The notes under the pieces were generated by a model, which was given only the letters and a program-made list of their open reading frames with translations, was not told where the DNA came from and ran no database searches. A DNA stretch of 64,000 nucleotides from CAWDAQ01 sp963800325. Lineage in GTDB: Bacteria > Actinomycetota > Actinomycetes > Actinomycetales > Dermatophilaceae. This document shows, one piece after another, positions 7,785 to 18,521 of the stretch; the stretch's first letter is position 1, and every line of letters begins with the position of its first letter. The stretch lies in NCBI GenBank assembly GCA_963800325.1, contig CAWDAQ010000011.1, forward strand, positions 1-64,000. Reading direction: 5' to 3'. Made by a program: the position numbers and the translations under genes.

Positions 7785-9566
7785 ATGCAGCCACCCCTCG
7801 CCGACGCCGGGCTGCTGCGGGACCGGGTGGCCGCGCTGCGCGCCGAGGTGGGCCGCGCCCGGCTCCCCCTCGAGGTGCCGGGCGCCGGCGAGGCGGAGAC
7901 CCACCGGGTCGCCCTGCTGCGCCAGCTCGACGACTACGTCCTGCCCCGGCTGGACTCCCTCGACGCGCCGCTGCTCGCCGTCGTCGGTGGCTCCACCGGC
8001 GCCGGGAAGTCGACCCTGGTGAACTCGGTCCTCCGCGAGGAGGTCAGCCGCCCCGGGGTGCTCCGGCCGACGACGACGAGCCCGGTGCTGGTCCACCACC
8101 CCGACGACGCGCACTGGTTCGCCGACACCCGGGTGCTGCCGCGGCTCTCCCGGGTCACCGGCAGCCGGGACGGGGACCCCGGCCCGGGCGCGGTCCGGCT
8201 CTCCTCCTCGACCCGCTTGCCCGCGGGCCTCGCGCTCCTCGACGCCCCGGACATCGACTCCGTCGTCACCGCGAACCGGGAGCTCGCCCACCAGCTGCTC
8301 GCCGCCGCCGACCTGTGGCTGTTCGTCACCACGGCCGCCCGGTACGCCGACGACGTCCCGTGGCGGCTGCTCCGCGAGGCCTCCGACCGCGGCACCGCGG
8401 TCGCGATGGTCCTCGACCGGGTGCCGCCCGGCGCGCTGGAGGAGGTCCGCCCCCACCTGGCCGGGATGCTCCGCGAGCAGGGGCTCGGCACCGCCCCGGT
8501 GTTCACCGTGCCCGAGACGACGCTCACCGCGGACGGGCTGCTGCCCGAGGACGAGATCGGGCGGCTCCGGTCCTGGCTCGGTGCCCTCGCCGGGGACGCC
8601 CGCGCCCGCGCCATCGTCGTCCGTCAGACCCTCCAGGGCGCGCTCGGCTCGCTCGACGCCCGGTGCGACGAGCTCGTGGCCGCCAGCCGGGCCCAGCGCG
8701 CGGCCGCCGGGGAGCTGCGGTCCGCCGCGGCCGCCGGCTACGAGGACGCCGCGCGGCGGGTCGAGGACGGCATCAGCGACGGCACCCTGCTGCGCGGGGA
8801 GGTCCTCGCCCGCTGGCAGGAGTACGTCGGCACCGGGGAGTTCTTCCGCAAGGTCGAGAGCGGCGTCTCCCGGGTCCGCGACCGGATCACCGCCGCCGTG
8901 ACCGGGCGTCCCGCGCCGGTCGAGCACGTCGACGAGGCCCTCCAGTCCGGGGCCGCCGCGCTCGTGCGCGCCGAGGCCGACGCGGGCGCCGATGCGGTCG
9001 CCCGCGCCTGGCGGCTCACTCCCGGCGGCGAGTCCCTCGTCGCCGCCCACCCCGAGCTCGCGACGAGCTCGCCCGGGCTGCCGGACGACGTCGACCGGCT
9101 CGTGCGCGCCTGGCAGGGCGAGGTGCTCGACCTCGTCCGCGACGAGGGCCGGGACCGGCGCACCAACGCCAGGGTGGCCGCCTACGGCCTCAACGGCGTC
9201 GGGCTGCTGCTCATGCTCGTCGCGTTCGCCCACACCGGCGGCGCCCTCATGGGCGCCGAGGTGGGCGTCGCCGGCGGCACCGCGGTCGTGGCCCAGCGCG
9301 TCCTCGAGGCGATCTTCGGCGACCAGGCCGTGCGGGAGATGGCCCGGCGCGCTCGCGCCCTGCTGCTCGAGCACGTCCGCGAGCTCTACGCCGGCGAGCA
9401 GGCCCGGTACGAGGACGTCCTCGCGCAGACGCTCACCGAGGTCACCGGCGACCCGGGGGAGACCCTCGGCGACTCGTCCCGCGAGTCCACTGGCCCGCTC
9501 CCGGGGGACGGCGACCAGGCCGAGCGGCTCACCCGGGCCGTGGCCGAGGTCAGGGCTGCCCGGTGA
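7785..9566 (+). CDS. Dynamin-like GTPase, first of a coupled pair
   Basis: The product is 593 aa. The P-loop GGSTGAGKST lies at residues 68-77 and a G3-like DAPDIDS about 100 residues later. A switch-like Thr is in RPTTTSPV. There is no clear NKxD; VLDRVP may stand in its place. A long helical middle region follows. Near residue 470 are two hydrophobic segments (GVGLLLMLVAF and the Gly-rich stretch after it), as in membrane-acting dynamin-like proteins. The role is not established; such pairs are proposed to act on membranes. Its TGA overlaps the GTG of the partner gene by 4 nt. Confidence 0.75.
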   Translation: MQPPLADAGLLRDRVAALRAEVGRARLPLEVPGAGEAETHRVALLRQLDDYVLPRLDSLDAPLLAVVGGSTGAGKSTLVNSVLREEVSRPGVLRPTTTSPVLVHHPDDAHWFADTRVLPRLSRVTGSRDGDPGPGAVRLSSSTRLPAGLALLDAPDIDSVVTANRELAHQLLAAADLWLFVTTAARYADDVPWRLLREASDRGTAVAMVLDRVPPGALEEVRPHLAGMLREQGLGTAPVFTVPETTLTADGLLPEDEIGRLRSWLGALAGDARARAIVVRQTLQGALGSLDARCDELVAASRAQRAAAGELRSAAAAGYEDAARRVEDGISDGTLLRGEVLARWQEYVGTGEFFRKVESGVSRVRDRITAAVTGRPAPVEHVDEALQSGAAALVRAEADAGADAVARAWRLTPGGESLVAAHPELATSSPGLPDDVDRLVRAWQGEVLDLVRDEGRDRRTNARVAAYGLNGVGLLLMLVAFAHTGGALMGAEVGVAGGTAVVAQRVLEAIFGDQAVREMARRARALLLEHVRELYAGEQARYEDVLAQTLTEVTGDPGETLGDSSRESTGPLPGDGDQAERLTRAVAEVRAAR

Positions 9567-11212
9567 GTCCGCTGTTCACCCGCCGGCGCGACGCGTCGGT
9601 CAGTCCCGAGGACCTCGCCCGCCGCGCCTCCTCCCTCGCCGGCGCTCTCGAGGCGGGCGGCGCGCAGGTCGACCCGCTCACCGCCGACCACGCCCAGGCC
9701 GTCGTCGAGAAGGTCGAGGACCGTACCGGCCTCGGTGCCCACCACACCGTCGTCGCGCTCGCCGGTGCCACCGGCAGCGGGAAGTCCACCCTGTTCAACG
9801 CCGTCGTCGGCGAGGACGTCGCCACGGTCGGCGCTCGTCGCCCGACGACGGCGGCCCCGACGGCCGCCGTGTGGGGCGAGGACCGGGCCGGCAGGCTGCT
9901 CGACTGGCTCGGGGTGGGGGAGCGACACCTCGTCACCGGTGGGTCCGCCGGGCCGGAGGACCCGCTCGACGGGCTCGTCCTGCTCGACCTGCCCGACTTC
10001 GACTCCCGGGTGACCAGCCACCGCGACGAGGTCGAGCGCATCCTCCACCTCGTCGACGTCTTCGTCTGGGTCACCGACCCGCAGAAGTACGCCGACGCCC
10101 GCCTCCACGACGACTACGTCGCCCGGCTGCACCGGTACGACGCCGTCACCCTCGTCGTCCTCAACCAGTCCGACCGGCTCACCGCCGACGCGCTCGACTC
10201 GTGCTCGGCCGACCTGCGCCGGCTGCTCGAGCGCGACGGACTCGGCACGGTGCGGCTCGTGACCACCTCCGGTGCGGACGGCACCGGGCTGGCCGAGCTC
10301 CGCGAGCGCCTCGCCGAGGCGCTGTCCGGGGCGCACGCGGTCCGCGACCGGCTCGACGCCGACGTGCGCACCCTCGCCGAGCAGGTCCGCGCCGGGGTCG
10401 GCGACACCGAGCCGGACCGGTCCGCGCTCGCCTCCGACGAGCTCGTCGAGGCCCTCGCCCGCGCCGGGGGCCTCGCCACCGTCGTCGACGCCGTCGAGCG
10501 GGACTACCGGCGAGAGGCGTGGGCGCACACCGGGTGGCCGTTCACCCGGTGGGTCCGGGCGCTGCGACCCTCCCCGCTGCGGCGGCTCCGGCTCGAGGAC
10601 CGGGACGCGGTCGTCACCGCCTCCGACGTCCGCCAGGTCCTCGGGCGGTCCTCGCTGCCGGCCCCGTCCCCGGCCGCCCGGGCCGGGGTGGAGCTCGCGA
10701 CCCGTCGGCTCGGCCAGCGGGCCGCCTCCGGGCTGCCCCGGCCGTGGGCCGAGGCGGTCCGGGAGGCGGCCACGCCCCCCGGGGACGACCTCGCCGACGC
10801 GCTCGACCAGGCCGTGGTCTCCACCCCGCTGCGGGCCCGGGCGCCGCTGTGGTGGCCCGTGTTCGGCGGGCTGCAGGTCCTGCTCGCCGCCGCGGCCGTC
10901 CTCGGCGCCCTCTGGCTCGGCGTCGACGCCGCGTTCGCGTGGCTCCAGCTGCCCGACCTTCCCCGGGTCGAGCTGGGCCCGGTGACCCTCCCGTTCGTCC
11001 TGCTCGTCGGGGGAGTGGGCCTCGGTCTGCTGCTCGCCGCGCTCGCCCGGGCCCTGGCCCGTGCCGGGGCGCGCCGCCGCGGGGCGCTCATCCGCGGCCG
11101 GCTCCACCGGGCCGTCGCCGAGACCGCCGAGGAGCGGGTGGTCGAGCCGATCCTCGCCGTCCTCGGACGGCACAGGCGCACCCGCGAGGAGCTCGACGCC
11201 GCGCTGACCTGA
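9563..11212 (+). CDS. YfjP-like GTPase, second of a coupled pair, membrane anchored
   Basis: The product is 549 aa. It has P-loop GATGSGKST (68-76), Thr switch RRPTTAAPT, G3 DLPDFDS and G4 NQSD, so all nucleotide-binding motifs are present. Two C-terminal membrane helices lie near residues 432-455 and 475-500, separated by an amphipathic loop. A basic cytoplasmic tail follows. It resembles Era/YfjP GTPases fused to a membrane hairpin. The start GTG 9563 overlaps the stop of the first GTPase (GTGA), implying equal production and probably a heteromeric complex. Its cellular task is unknown. Confidence 0.75.
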   Translation: MSPLFTRRRDASVSPEDLARRASSLAGALEAGGAQVDPLTADHAQAVVEKVEDRTGLGAHHTVVALAGATGSGKSTLFNAVVGEDVATVGARRPTTAAPTAAVWGEDRAGRLLDWLGVGERHLVTGGSAGPEDPLDGLVLLDLPDFDSRVTSHRDEVERILHLVDVFVWVTDPQKYADARLHDDYVARLHRYDAVTLVVLNQSDRLTADALDSCSADLRRLLERDGLGTVRLVTTSGADGTGLAELRERLAEALSGAHAVRDRLDADVRTLAEQVRAGVGDTEPDRSALASDELVEALARAGGLATVVDAVERDYRREAWAHTGWPFTRWVRALRPSPLRRLRLEDRDAVVTASDVRQVLGRSSLPAPSPAARAGVELATRRLGQRAASGLPRPWAEAVREAATPPGDDLADALDQAVVSTPLRARAPLWWPVFGGLQVLLAAAAVLGALWLGVDAAFAWLQLPDLPRVELGPVTLPFVLLVGGVGLGLLLAALARALARAGARRRGALIRGRLHRAVAETAEERVVEPILAVLGRHRRTREELDAALT

Positions 11213-11285
11213 GGCCCCGCGGCCGGACGGCAGCCCGGCCGCTGGCGGAGCAGACCGCGGATTCGGGCGGGCGCGCGCTTGTCGA

Positions 11286-11291
11286 TAGCCT
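11286..11291 (+). promoter_or_regulatory. -10 hexamer TAGCCT of ettA, leaderless type
   Basis: TAGCCT ends 6 nt before ATG 11298, with no ribosome-binding site between them. Confidence 0.5.
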
Positions 11292-11297
11292 GCTGCC

Positions 11298-12980
<1,683 letters not shown>

Positions 12981-13004
12981 CGGCTGCTAGCATCACGCAC
13001 GCTC

Positions 13005-14165
13005 ATGAGGACATGGATTGCGCGCGCCCGGCAGGCCAGCCGACGGGTCCGAGGCGGTGACCGGCGCCGAGCTGGCGGCTCGACCGGTGCCCGGGAGGTG
13101 GCCGTGGGCCGGAACATCATCATCGTCGGGCAGCAGAAGACCGGGACGACAGGGGTGTACAGCCTCGTGAAGTCCGCGCTGGCGCCGCTCGCCGACGAGT
13201 ACTTCTTCTCGTTCGAGCCGCTGCGCGGCCGCTCGCTCGAGGAGGTCGTCCGCCGGGACCCGACCCGCAGCGTCATGACGAAGATCATGTACAAGAACGT
13301 CGGGAACTTCGACCTCGACATGTTCCAGCGGCGCGTGATGACCGTCCGCGACCCGCGCGACACGATCGTGTCCACCCTGCTGTTCAAGCCGCTGCTGAAG
13401 AACGTCGTCGGCGAGGTCGGCATGGACCAGCACGAGCGGTTCATCGAGGGCCTGCGCGCCAAGGAGGCCGACCCGCGCTCGGTCAGCGTCACCGACCTCA
13501 TGACGCTCGCCGACGAGGTCGGCTACCGCCACCACAAACCGAAGCGACTCGCGTCCGAGATCGTCCAGATGGCCGAGTTCGCCGAGGACGAGGGCTTCCA
13601 CGTCGTCCGGTACGAGGACTTCGTCGACCACGACGTCGCCGCGCTCGCGAGCTACCTCGGGCTGCCGCTCAACCCGGGAGCCTCGGAGACGTCCGGGTGG
13701 CTGACCCACATCTCCCGTTCCAAGGGGCACGGCGCCTGGCGGGACTGGTTCACCCCGGAGGACGTCGACCTCTACCGTCCGCTGCTCGCGAAGCCGATGC
13801 GGCTCATGGGCTACGGCGACGACTGGGAGCTCAGCGCCGAGCCGCGGATCGCGCCGTCGACGTCCTCTGAGTACGTCGCCGACCGCATCGCCAAACGGCG
13901 TCGCGAGCTCGCCGCGGCCGGCCCGTCCGACGACGGCGTCGACGCCGGCGCGAGCATCGCGACGCTGCACTCGATGGCTGCCGACGGCAACGCCCGCGCC
14001 GCCCTCGAGCTCGCCCGGCGGCTGGACGAGACCTCGGACTTCGGCGACAGGTGGCCCCGGGCCGCACTGCGCTGGGCCCGGGAGGCCGACCTGCAGGGCC
14101 TGGCCGCGGCCCGCAAGGTGCGCCAGCGGCTCGAGCGCGAGGTCGCCTCCTCCTCGGCCGGCTGA
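13005..14165 (+). CDS. PAPS-dependent sulfotransferase family protein
   Basis: The 386-aa protein has a P-loop-like 5'-phosphosulfate site VGQQKTGTTGVYSL near residues 41-54 and a 3'-phosphate site VRDPRDTIVS near 118-127, the two hallmarks of sulfotransferases. RYEDFV near 203 fits the third conserved block. A helical extension after residue 300 (AADGNARAALELARRL) looks Sel1/TPR-like. A basic N-terminus precedes the fold. It is followed 54 bp later by a Stealth gene, suggesting sulfation of a surface glycan or its precursor; the acceptor is unknown. A TAGCAT hexamer at 12988-12993 may be its -10. Confidence 0.7.
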   Translation: MRTWIARARQASRRVRGGDRRRAGGSTGAREVAVGRNIIIVGQQKTGTTGVYSLVKSALAPLADEYFFSFEPLRGRSLEEVVRRDPTRSVMTKIMYKNVGNFDLDMFQRRVMTVRDPRDTIVSTLLFKPLLKNVVGEVGMDQHERFIEGLRAKEADPRSVSVTDLMTLADEVGYRHHKPKRLASEIVQMAEFAEDEGFHVVRYEDFVDHDVAALASYLGLPLNPGASETSGWLTHISRSKGHGAWRDWFTPEDVDLYRPLLAKPMRLMGYGDDWELSAEPRIAPSTSSEYVADRIAKRRRELAAAGPSDDGVDAGASIATLHSMAADGNARAALELARRLDETSDFGDRWPRAALRWAREADLQGLAAARKVRQRLEREVASSSAG

Positions 14166-14219
14166 CGTGCCCGGCCCGGCCCCGGTGACCGCGCGGACCC
14201 CGGCAACGGGGGCGCGCAG

Positions 14220-15914
14220 GTGAGGTACGCCACCGACGCCCTCCCGCTCGGCGTGCGCCGGCGCGTGCTCGCCCTCCTGCCCGACGGCGCCTGGCGGCGC
14301 GTCCGGCCCTGGGTCCACGGCGAGGCCCCGCCGCAGCGTGCCGCCGTGCAGCGGTTGCGCCCCCGCCGCCGCGCCGAGCTCGCCCGGAGCGGGCTCGAGG
14401 TCACCCCGGTGCGCGTCCGGGCCCGGGTCGTCCTCGGGGAGGTCGTGCACCGGTTCGACGCCGAGCAGGTCCGCACCGAGACGTCGGCCGCCGTCGCCGA
14501 CCTGCTCGCCGGCGTCGGCCCCGGGGTGCTCCTCGACGCCGGTCCCGCCCGGCGCAGCGTCGTCGCCCTGCCCGCCCACACCCGGGCCGAGGTCGCCCGC
14601 CGGCTCCGGGCCGCGGGCGCGTCGGTGCTCCACGTCGCCGGCCGCGGGGGCCCGGTCCCGGTCGCCTCGCTGCGCTCGGAGCCATCCGGGCGCTCGCTGC
14701 TGCTCCACCGGGTGCTCGTCGACGCCGCCGGGTCGGTCCTGGAGTCCGGGGCCCTCGGTTGCGAGGTCCAGTTCTGGGACGAGCTCGACCACGACGGCGA
14801 GGACTCCGGCGGTGACCCGCTGCCCGCGGGCACCCTCCTCGCCCCCGGCCGCAACCGGTGGACCGACCACCTCCTGCCGCGTGACCTCGCCGCCGCCGAG
14901 TCCCGGGAGCACGTCCCGTGGTCGGTCACCGAGCCCGCCACCCGCCCGCACCTGTTCGACGTCGACTTCGACGTCGACGTCGTCTACACGTGGGTCGACG
15001 GCGACGACCCCGCGTGGCTGGAGCGCAAGGCCCGCGCCCAGGAGGCCGCGGGAATGGCGAGCCGGCACCACAGCGCCGCGTCCACGGCCCGGTACGCCTC
15101 CCACGACGAGCTGCGCTACTCGCTGCGGTCGGTCGAGATGTTCGCCGGCTGGGCCCGCCACGTCTACCTCGTCACCGACGACCAGGTCCCCGACTGGCTC
15201 GACACCACGCAGCCGGGCCTGACCGTCGTCGACCACCGCACCCTGTTCGGGGACCGGGGCCGGCTGCCGACGTTCAACTCGCACGCCATCGAGACCCAGC
15301 TGCACCACATCGACGGGCTGAGCGAGCACTTCCTCTACCTCAACGACGACGTCTTCCTCGGTCGCCCCGTCGCCCCGGACCTGTTCTTCACCGGCAGCGG
15401 CCTCACGCGGTTCTACCCCTCCCACGCCAAGCTCGACCTCGGTCCGGTCCGCGAGGGCGAGGCGCCGGTGATGACCGCGGCGAAGAACAACCGGGCGCTG
15501 GTGGAGCGCGAGTTCGGCAAGGTCGTGACGAACAAGCTCAAGCACGCCCCGCACCCGCTGCGGGTCAGCGTGCTCGCCGAGATGGAGTCGGTGTTCGCCG
15601 ACGCGTTCGCCGCGACCAGCCGGTCCCAGTTCCGCCACCCGGAGGACCACTCGGTCGTCTCGGCGCTGCACCACTGGTACGGGTACGCCACCGGCCGGGC
15701 CGTGCCCGGCGACCTCCGGTACCACTACGCGAACGTCAACCTGCCCGGGACGGCCGCGCGGCTGGACCGGCTGCGCCGGGGCCGGGACGTCGACGCGTTC
15801 TGCCTCAACGACCACGACGCCGCCGGGCCCGTGCCCGAGCGGCACCGGCACGCGACGAGGTTCCTCGAGGCCTACTTCCCGTTCCCGAGCCGGTTCGAGC
15901 GCGCCGTGTCCTGA
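14220..15914 (+). CDS. Stealth-family capsular polysaccharide phosphotransferase
   Basis: The product is 564 aa. The first 230 residues are a variable N-terminal region. The Stealth core follows: CR1 is DVVYTWVDGDDPAW, CR2 includes ELRYSLRSVEMFAGW and YLVTDDQVPDWL, and CR3 includes HIDGLSEHFLYLNDDVFLG. CR4 near the end has AFCLNDHD. Stealth enzymes transfer hexose-1-phosphate or GlcNAc-1-phosphate to build phosphodiester-linked glycans. The start GTG 14220 has only a weak G-rich upstream region. It is convergent with a second Stealth gene, with a 33-bp gap. Confidence 0.85.
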   Translation: MRYATDALPLGVRRRVLALLPDGAWRRVRPWVHGEAPPQRAAVQRLRPRRRAELARSGLEVTPVRVRARVVLGEVVHRFDAEQVRTETSAAVADLLAGVGPGVLLDAGPARRSVVALPAHTRAEVARRLRAAGASVLHVAGRGGPVPVASLRSEPSGRSLLLHRVLVDAAGSVLESGALGCEVQFWDELDHDGEDSGGDPLPAGTLLAPGRNRWTDHLLPRDLAAAESREHVPWSVTEPATRPHLFDVDFDVDVVYTWVDGDDPAWLERKARAQEAAGMASRHHSAASTARYASHDELRYSLRSVEMFAGWARHVYLVTDDQVPDWLDTTQPGLTVVDHRTLFGDRGRLPTFNSHAIETQLHHIDGLSEHFLYLNDDVFLGRPVAPDLFFTGSGLTRFYPSHAKLDLGPVREGEAPVMTAAKNNRALVEREFGKVVTNKLKHAPHPLRVSVLAEMESVFADAFAATSRSQFRHPEDHSVVSALHHWYGYATGRAVPGDLRYHYANVNLPGTAARLDRLRRGRDVDAFCLNDHDAAGPVPERHRHATRFLEAYFPFPSRFERAVS

Positions 15915-15947
15915 CCGGGCCGCGGCCGTGTCGGGGAGAACGCCGGC

Positions 15948-17621
15948 TCAGGCGTCGGTCTCGAACGGGGCCGGGTCGGGAAAGTAGGACCGCAGCCAGT
16001 CGGCGACGAGGTCGGGCGCGCCCGGGAGCGCGTCGGCGTTGTCGTTGATGCAGAAGCAGTCCCGGTCGCGCTGCCGCAGCAGGTCGGCGAGCCGGGCGGG
16101 GACCCCCGGGTCGGACAGGTCGAAGTAGTCGTAGCGGATCGCGTCCGGGGTGGCCGTGCCCCGCAGGTAGCCGTAGTAGTGGTGCAGCCAGCTGTTGACC
16201 TCGTAGTCCTCGGCCGAGCGGAACTGGCTGGCCCAGTTGTGAGCGAACACCTCGGGGTAGGTCCGCTCGAGCTCCTCGAGTACCGAGCGGCGCTGGGGGA
16301 CGGGGGTGTGGAAGAACGTCCGGGTCGCGGTCCGGCCGAAGTCCCGCTCGAGCAGCCGGACGACGTTGCTCCGCGCGCTGAGGTGGGGCGGCATCGTGTC
16401 GGGCGGCTGCAGCGGAAGGGTCGCCTTCGACAGGAAGAACTTCGAGACGCCGTTGGCCTGGAAGAAGAGCTGGGGGGAGACGAGCCGGCCGAAGAAGACG
16501 TCGTCGTTGAGGTAGAGGTACTGCTCGCTCAGCCCGTCGATGTGGTGCAGCCGGCTCCCGATGGCGTGCGAGTTGAAGGTCGGCATCCGGCCCACCCCGT
16601 CGAACAGCTCCTCGTGGTCGACCAGGCTCACCCACGGGTGGTCCCGGTCCAGCCAGTCGGGGACCTGCCGGTCGGTGACGAGGTAGACCCGTCGCGCCCA
16701 GGGCGCGAACTGGTACGCCGAGCGCAGCGCGAACCGCAGCTCGCCGTTGTCACGGAACCGCTCGACGCCGTGGCCCACCGGCACGCGGCTGCCGGTGACC
16801 TCCTCGAGGGTCTGCTGCTTGCGGGCGAGCCAGTCCGGGTCGCCGCCGTCGACCCAGAGGTAGACGAGGTCGATGTCGAAGTCGAGGTCGAACACGTGCG
16901 GCCTGGCGAGCCGGGCCAGGGTGGGTAGGTCCCGGCCGTGCCGGCGGACCGTGCCGGGCTCGCGGAACTCGGGGTCGACGACCTGGGTGCGCCCGTTCGA
17001 CGAGGGAGCCCGCAGGGTCCCGTCCGGGTCGGTGCTCCAGCGCTCGACCCGGCACCCCTCCGCTCGCCCGAAGAACGGCGCGTCGGGGGTCGGCGCCTGG
17101 ATCGTGAACACCGGCAGCGTGGGCGCCTCACGCAGCGTGTCGGGACCGGCGTCGGTGACCAGGCAGGACCACCAGCCGACGCGCCCGCTCTCGTCGGCGA
17201 CCTCGACCGCGGTGTAGACCGGTCGGTCGGCACCCTCGGCGCGCAGGGCGTCGACGAAGTCCTCCCAGCGGTCGTCGCCGATCGCGAGCGTCACCGTCGA
17301 CGTCCCCGGCTCCGGGACCGCGAGGTAGGGCACGCCGGCGCGCTCGCTCACCGACGTCGCGAGGGCGAGGTTCGCGCGGCGCGCCTGCTCGGCCGAGGCC
17401 CCCGGGTCGACACAGATCACCCAGAGCCGACCCTCGCGCCGGCTGAGCACGACGCCGTCCGCGGCGGTCGCGACGGGGTTGTCGCGCAGCAGCCGGCGCC
17501 GCTCGACCCGGTTGGCGACCTTGTAGGGCAGCCGGGCGTAGCGGTGCCGGCTCAGGATCTGGGCGGCCCCGGTGCGAGGCCGGGGCGGGACCTGGGGTGC
17601 GGTCTCGGGGGAGTGCGACAC
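15948..17621 (-). CDS. Second Stealth-family phosphotransferase
   Basis: The 557-aa paralogue of the 14220 gene has the same block order: DLVYLWVDGGDPDW, ELRFALRSAYQFAPW, YLVTDRQVPDWL, HIDGLSEQYLYLNDDVFFG and CFCINDN. CR1 has Leu where the usual motif has Thr (YTWVDG). The N-terminal 230 residues diverge strongly from the neighbour. The two genes face each other, so they are not a simple tandem duplication. They may link different sugars in one polymer. The GTG start at 17621 lacks a strong ribosome-binding site. Confidence 0.85.
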   Translation of the reverse strand: MSHSPETAPQVPPRPRTGAAQILSRHRYARLPYKVANRVERRRLLRDNPVATAADGVVLSRREGRLWVICVDPGASAEQARRANLALATSVSERAGVPYLAVPEPGTSTVTLAIGDDRWEDFVDALRAEGADRPVYTAVEVADESGRVGWWSCLVTDAGPDTLREAPTLPVFTIQAPTPDAPFFGRAEGCRVERWSTDPDGTLRAPSSNGRTQVVDPEFREPGTVRRHGRDLPTLARLARPHVFDLDFDIDLVYLWVDGGDPDWLARKQQTLEEVTGSRVPVGHGVERFRDNGELRFALRSAYQFAPWARRVYLVTDRQVPDWLDRDHPWVSLVDHEELFDGVGRMPTFNSHAIGSRLHHIDGLSEQYLYLNDDVFFGRLVSPQLFFQANGVSKFFLSKATLPLQPPDTMPPHLSARSNVVRLLERDFGRTATRTFFHTPVPQRRSVLEELERTYPEVFAHNWASQFRSAEDYEVNSWLHHYYGYLRGTATPDAIRYDYFDLSDPGVPARLADLLRQRDRDCFCINDNADALPGAPDLVADWLRSYFPDPAPFETDA

Positions 17622-17768
17622 GACGTGGGGATCTCGGTCGGGGAGGGGTCTGGTGAGAGCGTAGCCCGTCGGGCGGGCGCTCCCCGCCGGCCCCGGCCGG
17701 CCGGTGCCCGCCCGGGCGCTGCCGTGGTCGAGGCAGGGCCCGCCACCCGTCCCGGGGCTGCGCCGGGG

Positions 17769-18419
17769 TCAGCGTGCGGTCGCGAGCCGCAGCGCGAGCT
17801 CGCCGTACGCCGTCCCGATGCTCTCCGGGGTGCGGCGGATGTCCGGGTCGTACCAGCGCGCGACGTCCACGGCGAGCGAGAGCACGGCGAGCGCGGTTCC
17901 CGGCACGTCCTCGACGGCGAACTCCCCGGTCGCGACCCCGTCCCGCAGCACCCCCCGGACGACGCCGTCGATCTCCTTGCGCAGCCCGAGCACGACCTCG
18001 CGGTGGGCGTGGGTGAGGTGGGGGAACTCGTACTGGACGATGCGCGCCGTCGTGTGGTGCTCGGCGTGCCACTGGGCGAACACCGACGCGATCGCCCGCA
18101 GCGCCTCGGTCGGCGAGCCGGCCGCCGCGGCCGCGTCCACGAGCATGTCCCGGGCCGCGACGTGCCCGCGCCTGCTGAGCTGGAACAGCAGGTCCTCCTT
18201 GGAGGCGAAGTGGACGTACACCCCGGCCGGGCTCAGGCCGGCCCGGGAGGCGATGTCCCGCGTCGTCGTCGCGTGGAAGCCCTTCTGGGCGAACGCCTCC
18301 GCCGCCGCCGTCATCAGCCGCAGCGCGGCCTCGCTCGGCGCCTCCTCCGGCAGCGGGGGGAGCGACCGGGCGGGGGAGCCCACACGCGGGGGAGTGGCAG
18401 GGGTCACGGTTGACAGCAT
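17769..18419 (-). CDS. TetR-family transcriptional regulator
   Basis: The product is 216 aa. The N-terminal helix-turn-helix spans about residues 28-75 (AAAEAFAQKGFHATTTRDIA, then AGLSPAGVYVHFASKEDLLF). The C-terminal ligand/dimer domain is helical and His-rich near WHAEHHTTARIV. It is divergent from an acyl-CoA dehydrogenase gene, and a perfect palindrome (18435-18454) lies just upstream of its start. It is probably an autorepressor that responds to an acyl-CoA. ATG 18419 with GAGG upstream is chosen over GTG 18431, which would run up to the palindrome. Confidence 0.85.
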   Translation of the reverse strand: MLSTVTPATPPRVGSPARSLPPLPEEAPSEAALRLMTAAAEAFAQKGFHATTTRDIASRAGLSPAGVYVHFASKEDLLFQLSRRGHVAARDMLVDAAAAAGSPTEALRAIASVFAQWHAEHHTTARIVQYEFPHLTHAHREVVLGLRKEIDGVVRGVLRDGVATGEFAVEDVPGTALAVLSLAVDVARWYDPDIRRTPESIGTAYGELALRLATAR

Positions 18420-18434
18420 GCCCGACCTCACGGA

Positions 18435-18454
18435 GACTAAGCAAGCGCTTAGTC
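18435..18454. promoter_or_regulatory. Palindromic operator, probable TetR binding site
   Basis: The arms GACTAAGC (18435-18442) and GCTTAGTC (18447-18454) are exact inverted repeats with AAGC between them. The site lies between the divergent TetR and acyl-CoA dehydrogenase genes. Its core TAAGCAAGCGCTTA recurs, with purine/pyrimidine swaps, at 21339-21352. Confidence 0.75.
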
Positions 18455-18521
18455 ACGTCGTCCCGGACCCGCGCGGCCGCCCCGCGGCGCCGGGGGCCGG
18501 ACACCACCCGGAAGGTCGCCC

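Noticed and set aside
17622..17768. Possible regulatory RNA in the gap after the TetR gene
   Set aside because: GC-rich with several overlapping weak inverted repeats but no stable, well-defined fold or terminator.
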